From positions 1-46,079 of the forward strand of contig VSOB01000022.1 in assembly GCA_009774625.1 (NCBI GenBank): DNA of 46,079 nt, in the 5' to 3' direction. The translations under genes and the position numbers were made by a program. The notes under the pieces were generated by a model that searched no databases, was not told the origin of the DNA, and saw only the letters and a program-made list of their open reading frames with translations. How positions within the stretch are numbered: position 1 is the first letter of the stretch; each line of letters opens with the position of its first letter. Of the stretch, positions 8,894 to 15,799 are shown piece after piece. The DNA comes from Lachnospiraceae bacterium (lineage in GTDB: Bacteria; Bacillota; Clostridia; Lachnospirales; Lachnospiraceae).

Positions 8894-9556
8894 TCATGCC
8901 CATTCTCTTTTTTAATCAGAAATCCCTTTCCGGATAAGCAACAGCAAGCTTCTCTGCAGCTCTGGTAAGCTTCTTGGAAAGATTGTTCTCGAGCTTTGCA
9001 ATATCCTCTCCAGGTTTCGCCCTTTTGGTCACGTAATCTCTAATAGTGACTCTGTCGATCTTTGTTGCGATAAAAGCCTCGGCAACCTCCGGCTTAAGAA
9101 TCTTACAAATCCACTGGCAGACTGCATCGTAGCTATCCTTACGGTTTCGTTCAATCTCGTCCCTTCTGAAAATACGGTTGTCCGCAACTTCGCTCATAAG
9201 CGGCTCCGAGGACTCAAGCTCCTCACCTTCATCATCCGACGGAGCTTTTGAATCACCTTGGTGTCTCCAGAACTTGTGCCAGTTGTTGTAGTCAGGCCTG
9301 TTAAATTGTTTGTCACAGGCTTCCTGCAACTTCGACTGTCTTTCATCCTCCGGAACACTCTCCAGATCAATATTGACGCAGCCGCCTAACTGCTTTGTTT
9401 CCTCATCACTGAGGTTAAATGTTACTCTTTCTGTCTCATACCTGATAACAACTTTCATTTTGTTTTCCTTTCCGTCCGGGACCGAACGTTGGGAAAACAA
9501 AAAGGAACCTCTGTCTATGAAGAGATTCCGCTGTCGTTAACCGAGAATGGGCATGA
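8894..9556. repeat. 14-bp perfect inverted pair flanking one gene
   Basis: TCATGCCCATTCTC at 8894-8907 and GAGAATGGGCATGA at 9543-9556 are exact reverse complements. The first lies in the 3' UTR, between the stop codon at 8916 and the terminator. The second lies in the leader RNA of the same gene. The two arms enclose exactly one coding region. Confidence 0.85.
8916..9458 (-). CDS. Small mobile-element protein, possibly sigma-like
   Basis: A 180-residue protein. The N-terminus (KVVIRYETERVTFNLSDEET) and the segment FNRPDYNNWHKFWRH resemble sigma-70-like accessory proteins of clostridial conjugative elements and prophages. The C-terminal half is helical (AVCQWICKILKPEVAEAFIA..., ending LTRAAEKLAVAYPERDF) and could be a region 4-like helix-turn-helix. 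I would not go beyond that. ATG at 9458 is chosen because AAAGGAAAAC precedes it. It stands alone, with a structured leader containing a terminator upstream and a strong terminator downstream, so it is likely controlled by attenuation or by the leader RNA. Confidence 0.6.
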   Translation of the reverse strand: MKVVIRYETERVTFNLSDEETKQLGGCVNIDLESVPEDERQSKLQEACDKQFNRPDYNNWHKFWRHQGDSKAPSDDEGEELESSEPLMSEVADNRIFRRDEIERNRKDSYDAVCQWICKILKPEVAEAFIATKIDRVTIRDYVTKRAKPGEDIAKLENNLSKKLTRAAEKLAVAYPERDF

Positions 9557-9695
9557 CGAATAAACGCTGGAGCATCATCTCTTCACTCCCGGCACAAATG
9601 CCGGTGCTAAGATTTCTATGCTTCCCAACGTCCTAATGGCCATCTCGGACTATGAGATAAAATTGTATTTAGGCGCCTTTCGGCTTACCTACATT
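9484..9695 (-). ncRNA. Structured leader RNA with its own terminator (candidate riboregulator)
   Basis: Read on the minus strand from about 9695, this stretch forms hairpin 1 (9671-9690) with a GCC-GAAA-GGC tetraloop; hairpin 2 (ATCTC 9642-9646 with GAGAT 9654-9658); and hairpin 3 (CCGGCA 9589-9594 with TGCCGG 9599-9604). An intrinsic terminator follows: GGAACCTCT 9504-9512 with AGAGATTCC 9521-9529, giving a T-rich tail. A long-range helix pairs 9486-9495 with 9622-9631 (10 bp, about 13 bp with wobbles and one more GC). Its 3' strand lies just after the terminator tail, so it could compete with termination. The start codon of the next gene is 26 bases beyond this helix. It is either a stand-alone RNA of about 190 nt or an attenuator. 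Confidence 0.65.
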
Positions 9696-9766
9696 CGTTA
9701 TAACACGGGATTCTTTTCAAAAAGAGACATTGCATGTCCGCTGGAAATGACCGCTATATAACGAAA

Positions 9767-9792
9767 AAACCAGAGCTTTTCAACTCTGGTTT
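9767..9792. terminator. Bidirectional intrinsic terminator
   Basis: AAACCAGAG (9767-9775) and CTCTGGTTT (9784-9792) form a perfect 9-bp stem with an 8-base loop. On the minus strand a run of six T follows. It closes the transcript of the 9851-10885 locus. The 390-base gene-free stretch 9459-9850 holds this terminator, a weak promoter-like sequence near 9700-9730, and the leader RNA. Confidence 0.85.
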
Positions 9793-9850
9793 AATCATAC
9801 AAAATTATGAAATTATCTTTTAAGAACGAAAAACAGGAAAAATGAAACCA

Positions 9851-10264
9851 TCAGATTTTACCCGGTGTGGGCTGGTTTCTTAATAAGGCTTGATATGTTT
9901 GGCGCATGGATCTTATACGCTTGTTTGTCCATTCCTTCTTCACATACATTTTTCTTATATCATAGTGTTCTCTGAAGAATGCCGCCCACTGAGATCTGTC
10001 TATATGTGTATAAAAAAATTCCGGCATAGACCATTTATGAACTATCTCGGTATGTATAAAGTACTCAGCAGATAAGTACTGCCACATTTTTTCTTTAATC
10101 TCATTCCACCCCGGTTCATCCTTATCGAAGATGCACGGAACAAGCTGAGGCCTATGAAGCACGAATCGGCTTTCTGTATGCATCGTATTAGTAAAATATG
10201 GAGGCAAAGGTACAGCAAGATTAGCGCAAAGCAATCCAAGCCTTTCTATCGGCAGTTTCTTCAC
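9851..10264 (-). CDS. C-terminal part of an amber-split unknown gene
   Basis: A 137-codon frame that could begin at a GTG at 10264, but the only purine-rich sequence (AAGGG) abuts the start, so independent initiation is doubtful. It is in the same frame as the upstream gene, separated only by a TAG at 10304-10306. The 13 codons between read as plausible protein (LFYSFATEVEKQG). It is probably the C-terminal third of one 344-residue protein. Visible features are LLCANLAVPLPPYF and an aromatic C-terminal half. No family recognised. It may be expressed only by readthrough or be dead. Confidence 0.55.
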   Translation of the reverse strand: MKKLPIERLGLLCANLAVPLPPYFTNTMHTESRFVLHRPQLVPCIFDKDEPGWNEIKEKMWQYLSAEYFIHTEIVHKWSMPEFFYTHIDRSQWAAFFREHYDIRKMYVKKEWTNKRIRSMRQTYQALLRNQPTPGKI

Positions 10265-10303
10265 CCCTTGCTTCTCAACCTCGGTAGCAAAAGAATAAAA
10301 TAG

Positions 10304-10885
10304 CTAAACGTTATATTTCCATTCAAGCGTAAATAAGGCAATAGTTGCGAATATTACGTCCGCATCATGCCCATCGAGCTTGTTTATTAATTCCGAAACA
10401 AGCTGATCATAGTCGTCCATGTAATCAACAAAAGTATCATTTGAAACCTTCTTAACATCACAGATCCTCTTGCTGATAATAGTCTTCAAAAGCGGATGAT
10501 CCGCCATAGTGTTTAATTCAAAGTATTGCATTTCCGTTAATTTGTGCCCTACAATCTTATCCCCCATCGAAGATATATCGTCTGGCAGCAATTCAGAAAT
10601 TTGCTCGCCTATTTCTTCTTTTATCCTTTCATACTGAAGATTCCTATAATGTTGGGCGTATGCGATGTTACGGCTGTCTCTCATTCTATCTGCATCGCTA
10701 TCTGTGCCACGATTTGCTCTCAATGACTTCTTTCTTTCAGATTCTGCATATGCATCTTTTATAATGAACATTATGATGTTATCTCGCAAATCTTCTACAG
10801 AGAATGGAGAGAATGTATATAAATCCCTTTGGGGAAATAATTGATCCAATCTATTGTCTATCATTTCGATCATACTATATCCCAC
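10304..10885 (-). CDS. N-terminal part of an amber-split unknown gene
   Basis: 193 residues from a GTG at 10885, chosen because AAAGGAG lies eight bases upstream; the next ATG (10873) is too far from it. The protein is charged and helical, with RGTDSDADRMRDSRNIAYAQ in the middle and FATIALFTLEWKYNV at the end. It stops at TAG (10304-10306), where the same frame stays open to 9851. A CAG to TAG change would explain this. No domain recognised. It follows the ImmA/HTH locus and a terminator. Confidence 0.55.
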   Translation of the reverse strand: MGYSMIEMIDNRLDQLFPQRDLYTFSPFSVEDLRDNIIMFIIKDAYAESERKKSLRANRGTDSDADRMRDSRNIAYAQHYRNLQYERIKEEIGEQISELLPDDISSMGDKIVGHKLTEMQYFELNTMADHPLLKTIISKRICDVKKVSNDTFVDYMDDYDQLVSELINKLDGHDADVIFATIALFTLEWKYNV

Positions 10886-10906
10886 GATCACCACTCCTTT
10901 GATTCC

Positions 10907-10935
10907 AAAAAATGGACACATCATGTCCGTTTTTT
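10907..10935 (-). terminator. Terminator after the HTH gene
   Basis: AAAAAATGGACA and TGTCCGTTTTTT pair with one mismatch around a 5-base loop, and on the minus strand end in six T. It lies just past the stop at 10949. Confidence 0.65.
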
Positions 10936-10948
10936 GCCGAAAAAAATT

Positions 10949-11494
10949 TTATAAAGCTATACCGTAAGGATCCAGATATTTCCTCACAGCCCGCATAGAT
11001 TCAGGGTATTTCATGAACAACGCCTCTTTTATCCATTGATGGTCAGGGTTTTTGACAGGATTTAACGGACACCCGAAAACATCAAGTAGCTTGTCACTTA
11101 TAACTGGCGGTAGGTGAAGAGCGAAACATATGAGAATAAGGGTATCCTGTGAAGGCTCCGTCTCACCCTTTACGATACGGCTGAGCGTCTTTGGATCTCT
11201 GTCTATGGTCTTCCCAAGTTCCGTATATTTAACATTCTTCCAGTCCATGATCAGCTGAATACATTGCTGCGGATCATCTGTCATCTGCTTACGAATTTTC
11301 AGTTCCTCTTCCTGCTGTTTTTTTCGGTAAGCCACCTGCCGTGACTGTGGAGCGTTTTGGTATCCGTTATGGAAGTGAATCTCAAAGGTAATATCGCTGT
11401 CTTCCTGGTTGAGGAAACAGGCAGTATGATAATCATTGTCTGCGCCGACCTTGCTCGTAACCTTCATATCGAATGCAAGACAGCACTCTTCCAT
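10949..11494 (-). CDS. Helix-turn-helix protein, probably the C-terminal part of the ImmA/IrrE gene
   Basis: 181 residues from the ATG at 11494. Residues about 90-150 form an XRE-like helix-turn-helix: YTELGKTIDRDPKTLSRIVK, then DTLILICFALHLPP. The ribosome site is weak (AGGG). It is in the same frame as the preceding peptidase gene, and the codons between the peptidase's TAG (11519-11521) and this ATG read LTDYARAH, like ordinary protein. I infer one original 632-residue peptidase/HTH protein cut by an amber codon. If separate, it could be the DNA-binding partner of the peptidase, as repressor/ImmA pairs usually are. Confidence 0.7.
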   Translation of the reverse strand: MEECCLAFDMKVTSKVGADNDYHTACFLNQEDSDITFEIHFHNGYQNAPQSRQVAYRKKQQEEELKIRKQMTDDPQQCIQLIMDWKNVKYTELGKTIDRDPKTLSRIVKGETEPSQDTLILICFALHLPPVISDKLLDVFGCPLNPVKNPDHQWIKEALFMKYPESMRAVRKYLDPYGIAL

Positions 11495-11518
11495 ATGAGC
11501 CCTGGCATAATCAGTCAG

Positions 11519-12847
11519 CTACAGATCACCGAATTCATCTGGTTGCACATACAGTGGAGCATTATAGACATAGTGATTATCTACAAATAGATAGTCTCCG
11601 GTCTCCGTCAGTTTCCGTAATTCAGGATTAAAAAATCTCTCGATAGCAGCATCCTGTGCTGACAGAGAAAATGTCTGGTTAATCTTTAAGGAGCCCTTGC
11701 GAAAACCGTGCGGCCGAACATAATGTCCATCAATATAGGTAAATGTTCCGATTGCCTCTTCAAATCCAAGTTCCACAAGACGAATCTTCGCAGCCTGCTT
11801 CGATACTACAAAATCTGCTTCCAATGCGCAGATAACCTGCTCCATCACATCTATGGTATGCTTGGCATTTGTTTCACGCATGAATTTGCCAATATACTCA
11901 TTTACCTTTGCCCGGAATGGCTCTACAGGCATCTGAATCCTTGGCGCAAGCTGATTTGCCTGTTTTTCCATCTGCTCGGTAGCACTTTTCGCAACCTGTG
12001 ACGCAGCACCACCCACAACTTCACAGCTGATATGCGAAGCCCCGGAATTGAAAAGACGCTCCAATTCAAAAACTTTCTTGTGTTTTTCCCAGTGGATACA
12101 CTCGTGGATAATAGTGTTATTGACCGATCCAAGATTGCGCAGGAGAAACATCTTAGGATCAACAATAATGGTCTTCCCATCAATATGAGTCGGAACATTC
12201 TCTCCCTTGTTGGCGTCATACATTTCCGTTTCCGTATCAACAAAATATATCTGTCCGAAAACGGTAGCATCCTCCCGTATTCTCTGCATCTTTACAGTAA
12301 GTCCGAGTTTCTTTGCTATCTTCTCCGGATCAACGAATACCGGAGCCTGACCGTGCGACGTTATCTTCAATGCGTCTGGATAGTTTTCTTTCAGGAATTC
12401 TGTGGCAGCCTTATCAAGCTGATCATGGGGGATGAACGGGACCAGTGAATCAGACAGAGAATTTGCTGGTGCTTTTTGCGGACTATACAAACGAATGTTG
12501 CTTTTATCAAGCGTCCAGTCATCCAGGGCACACGACAGATCTCCTTCACATGGTATGCGAAGCCAGATTGACTTTTCTTCAGCTTCATCGTAGTGGTAAT
12601 CGCCCTCCCGAATGTCGAGATCTACCTCGAAGCCGACATCAAATGCTACACGCATTTCCGAACGGTCTTCAACATAGACACGTTCAACTCTACCGTCAAC
12701 CATCTCAACTGAGCCGACACGATGGATTTTTCTCGTATACAGATCAAACGATTCCCAATTATCAGCAATGTATTTCTCAGCCGCAGCATACAAGCCGTTA
12801 TAACATTTGTCTTTTACAAATTCTTTGAACGAACGGCCTGCAGCCAT
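11519..12847 (-). CDS. ImmA/IrrE-type zinc metallopeptidase
   Basis: A 442-residue protein with the zinc motif HECIH (IIHECIHWEKHKK) near residue 255, the hallmark of ImmA/IrrE (M78) peptidases that cleave phage or element repressors. The N-terminal 150 residues carry a beta-rich region of unknown role. VDPEKIAKKLGL precedes the catalytic domain, as is usual for the family. Start ATG at 12847 with GGAGGAG upstream; the upstream in-frame codons lack a site. It ends in TAG, with the frame continuing into the HTH protein. Position between the defence operon and the phage genes suggests control of induction. The 157 bases upstream hold no clear gene. Confidence 0.8.
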   Translation of the reverse strand: MAAGRSFKEFVKDKCYNGLYAAAEKYIADNWESFDLYTRKIHRVGSVEMVDGRVERVYVEDRSEMRVAFDVGFEVDLDIREGDYHYDEAEEKSIWLRIPCEGDLSCALDDWTLDKSNIRLYSPQKAPANSLSDSLVPFIPHDQLDKAATEFLKENYPDALKITSHGQAPVFVDPEKIAKKLGLTVKMQRIREDATVFGQIYFVDTETEMYDANKGENVPTHIDGKTIIVDPKMFLLRNLGSVNNTIIHECIHWEKHKKVFELERLFNSGASHISCEVVGGAASQVAKSATEQMEKQANQLAPRIQMPVEPFRAKVNEYIGKFMRETNAKHTIDVMEQVICALEADFVVSKQAAKIRLVELGFEEAIGTFTYIDGHYVRPHGFRKGSLKINQTFSLSAQDAAIERFFNPELRKLTETGDYLFVDNHYVYNAPLYVQPDEFGDL

Positions 12848-13004
12848 ACGCAACTCCTCCGATCTACTTTTCTCGATGCAATACAAATAGCCCTTTTAAG
12901 TACTCCATTACTCTGATTCGCATTTCATCGTCTTTACTTCCATCTTATGAACATATGATGAATAATTAAGAATGCCCATCAAACGTCACTTTCCTCATAT
13001 CAGA

Positions 13005-14132
13005 TTATTCCGCTAAGATCTTTTTCAATCCACTTACAATTTTCTCTACATCTTCCATAGTATTATACTTGCCAAGCGAAATTCTTATCGTTCCCTTCGC
13101 GTATTCATCGCCCAGATCAATCGCTTTCAGCACATGAGATATCTCGGTGTTCTGGCTGTTACAAGCCGAACCTGTGGAGATACAGATTCCGAGCAAGTCC
13201 AATCTGTGTAAAATTGCCTCTCCGTCCGCTCCCGGAAAAGAAAGACTGATTAAACCGGGTAAAGTGTGCAGGCCCCCATTTCGAACAAATGGAATATTGC
13301 TCTCTACCAGCATGTGCAGGAACTCGTTCTCTAAGCTCGTGATTTTCTTACTGTTTTCTTCAAGATGATCGCAGTTGTTTTTTAGAGCCGCAGCCATAGC
13401 AACGATTCCCGGAATGTTCTCGGTACCTGCGCGGCTTCCCGATTCCTGTGCTCCACCGTCTGCATAAGGAATCAGACCGCAACCCTTTCGTACATATAAG
13501 AATCCGCAGCCCTTCATGCCATTGAATTTGTGCGCTGATGCAGAGAGCATATCAACTCCGAGACTGTGTACATCTATATCCACATGTCCTACAAGTTGAA
13601 CCGCATCCGTATGAAATAACACACCTTTTTCATGTGCTATATCAGATAAATCTTTTATGGGCTGAATCGAACCGATTTCATTGTTTGCATACATCACGGA
13701 AACGAGTTTTGTATCTTCCGTAATCTCTCTCTTCAACACATCCGGAGAAATCTCACCTGTTTTTTCGGGCTTAAGATAAACTATATGATGCCCGAGCTTC
13801 TCCATTGCTGTACAAGAATGCAAAACCGCATGATGTTCAAAAGACGAGGTGATAATCGTATATTTCCTCTCGTTAGACGTTGCTACGCCCTTAATAGCCC
13901 AATTATCACTTTCCGTTCCACCGGAGGTAAAGTAAATCTCGTCCGGAAATGCGCCTATACAGGAAGCAATTGTCTCCCGTGCCTCCTTTAATGCTTTCTT
14001 AGGTGTTCTCGAAAAGGCATACGGCTGAGAAGCATTTCCATATTCTTCAAGGAAATATGGTGCCATCGCTTCATATGCGACTTTATCCATTTTTGTTGTT
14101 GCGGCATTATCCGCATAAACATACTGCTTCAT
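13005..14132 (-). CDS. Cysteine desulfurase, IscS/NifS/DndA class, defence-linked
   Basis: A 375-residue PLP enzyme that takes sulphur from cysteine as a persulfide. The PLP lysine is in SAHKFNG (about K202) and the catalytic cysteine in STGSACNSQ (about C324), on the short loop typical of class I/II enzymes. It is the last gene of the defence operon and starts about 10 bases after the zinc-ribbon gene; I use the second ATG (14132) because AAGGA abuts the first. In Dnd and Ssp phosphorothioate systems a desulfurase of this kind (DndA/SspA) supplies sulphur to a PAPS-reductase-like protein, and such a protein is encoded four genes upstream here. A housekeeping role is possible but less likely in this context. 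Confidence 0.9.
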   Translation of the reverse strand: MKQYVYADNAATTKMDKVAYEAMAPYFLEEYGNASQPYAFSRTPKKALKEARETIASCIGAFPDEIYFTSGGTESDNWAIKGVATSNERKYTIITSSFEHHAVLHSCTAMEKLGHHIVYLKPEKTGEISPDVLKREITEDTKLVSVMYANNEIGSIQPIKDLSDIAHEKGVLFHTDAVQLVGHVDIDVHSLGVDMLSASAHKFNGMKGCGFLYVRKGCGLIPYADGGAQESGSRAGTENIPGIVAMAAALKNNCDHLEENSKKITSLENEFLHMLVESNIPFVRNGGLHTLPGLISLSFPGADGEAILHRLDLLGICISTGSACNSQNTEISHVLKAIDLGDEYAKGTIRISLGKYNTMEDVEKIVSGLKKILAE

Positions 14133-14141
14133 AATCATTCC

Positions 14142-14339
14142 TTACATAAAGAGTTTGCAGCCCTCAGCCTTAAATTCCTCTATCTTTTCCAATAGCTCGT
14201 CAATCGTACATTCCAGATAATCTGCAAGGCAATCCATACAATAAAAGTTTAGGATCTCCGTTCCCAAAAGTTTCTTATTGATCCCGATTGTATCATTATC
14301 CAGATTATCCTTTCCGCACACTACGCACTCATACTTCAT
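14142..14339 (-). CDS. Small two-CxxC protein of the defence operon
   Basis: A 65-residue protein with CVVC near the N-terminus and CMDC in the middle (YECVVCGKDN, FYCMDCLADYLEC), so probably a zinc ribbon or a small metal site, followed by a helical acidic tail ending EGCKLFM. It overlaps the brxL 3' end and is followed immediately by the desulfurase, so it is co-translated with both. I do not recognise a named family. A sulphur or metal carrier, or an adaptor for the desulfurase, is a reasonable guess. Confidence 0.65.
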   Translation of the reverse strand: MKYECVVCGKDNLDNDTIGINKKLLGTEILNFYCMDCLADYLECTIDELLEKIEEFKAEGCKLFM

Positions 14340-15786
14340 TCTTAGGTTCCTTTACAGTAAAAGTAGGCATCTGCTTATCGTCCTTTTTATATTCAGCATC
14401 AAGAATCGAAAGCTGTCGCCAGATTATCTTTCTCATATTCACGGCAGGTCTGAGACAATAGCGGTTAAACAGCTTCAGATCAACATCCTCTGCTGTACGG
14501 ACATGAGGAAATAGGAGTTTCAAATATGCCGTGGTTATCCTTTTCACCGCTTCTGTATGTCTTACATATGCATTCTCGGAAACATCGACAATCTGGTCAA
14601 CGATGGCTCTGTAACTCGCGTCATCCCGAAGCATATGAAGAACAGTGCAGAAGTATTCGGAATTCAAAGCCCATCCAGAAACTTTCAGGTTATCCTTCAT
14701 CTCCGGAATATCCCAGCCCTTAATAAATCCATGAATACGATCTATAAGAGCACTTTCCTGAAAAAGCGTAGGAAGTTCCGAGAACATACTTGTGTACTCA
14801 TCCATGTTATCAATCGAGATATTTCCGAGTAACACAACTCCGGCAAAGGACTCTCCCTCATAGCCACTTATGTTAAACCGCCCTCGCTCCATGTACCCTT
14901 GCATAATGGAGCGCATCTCGCTAATATCATTAAAGGTGACCAGCTTAACTTCATCAATAGCAACATAATCGTTTCCAACTATGAAGCCAGGAGCTCGGCG
15001 ACTTACATCATAGAACATCTTTGAACGGGTAATCTTGCCACCGTCAGTCAGCAAGCCATATTTGCTTACGTTTCCGAAAACATAGGATTTGCCGGTTCCT
15101 TTCGGTGCCAGTTCAAGAAGGTTAAGCCGCTTCTCAATAAAGGGAAGCAAACGGGTAAGCATTGCCAGTTTTTCTTTTTCATTCTTATATCCGGCAGCAT
15201 TGTAGTCCATCGCTCCAAGCAGGACATCGATCCACTCGGAGATGTCAAATTCCGCACGAACATCTTTGTAATAATCAAGATCGGCTGTGTACGGGCAGAA
15301 ATTAGTGAATCCAGTCATTTTAATCTTGCCGGGGATCTTGGGTTTTGCTGTATCATCCGGTAAACGGTACCCAAGTTCAATCACTCCCCAAGTTTCCTGA
15401 CCGTTTGTAAGCTCATTCTTATACTGTTCCCATACAGGCGTTTCAATGATTGTTTCCCTGTTTGTCAAACCAAAATTGGGAAGAGAGAATGATATTTCTC
15501 CGGTTCGGATATCAATATCTATTCCGACCTTGGTGAGAATCTTCACACGCTCATTTTCATAGATGATTCTATTCTTTATGCTAATCCACTCTTCTTTTTG
15601 CGGGAGATATGTCTTGATGAAGTCTGTTACTTCCTCAACATCGTAATTACCCTCATCATCCTCAAATTTCTTAAGAACCCAGTCTCTCAAGAAAGAAGGT
15701 AATCCAAAAGATGAGAAGAAGTTACTTTTCTTCAAATCTTTATACACCGCCATATCTTCGAAGCATTCCCGAAGTTTGTTTTCCAT
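14329..15786 (-). CDS. brxL: BrxL-like AAA+ ATPase, short form
   Basis: A 485-residue protein. The N-terminal 180 residues match the BrxL-type DNA-handling region; the AAA+ core has Walker A (APKGTGKS, about 227-234) and Walker B (VAIDEV, 275-280), then an arginine-rich C-terminal segment. BREX type 1 BrxL is longer, with a Lon-like C-terminal domain; this one ends without it, fitting the shorter form in type 4 loci. Start ATG at 15786, with GGAGGAA overlapping the pglZ stop region, giving tight coupling. BrxL in other systems forms ring assemblies on DNA and is needed for phage exclusion. Confidence 0.85.
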   Translation of the reverse strand: MENKLRECFEDMAVYKDLKKSNFFSSFGLPSFLRDWVLKKFEDDEGNYDVEEVTDFIKTYLPQKEEWISIKNRIIYENERVKILTKVGIDIDIRTGEISFSLPNFGLTNRETIIETPVWEQYKNELTNGQETWGVIELGYRLPDDTAKPKIPGKIKMTGFTNFCPYTADLDYYKDVRAEFDISEWIDVLLGAMDYNAAGYKNEKEKLAMLTRLLPFIEKRLNLLELAPKGTGKSYVFGNVSKYGLLTDGGKITRSKMFYDVSRRAPGFIVGNDYVAIDEVKLVTFNDISEMRSIMQGYMERGRFNISGYEGESFAGVVLLGNISIDNMDEYTSMFSELPTLFQESALIDRIHGFIKGWDIPEMKDNLKVSGWALNSEYFCTVLHMLRDDASYRAIVDQIVDVSENAYVRHTEAVKRITTAYLKLLFPHVRTAEDVDLKLFNRYCLRPAVNMRKIIWRQLSILDAEYKKDDKQMPTFTVKEPKNEV

Positions 15787-15799
15787 GACCAAATTCCTC

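Noticed and set aside
9851..12847. Global reading of TAG as glutamine in the element
   Set aside because: pglZ ends at a TAG that works as a stop with the next gene's ribosome site overlapping it, so TAG is not generally reassigned here.
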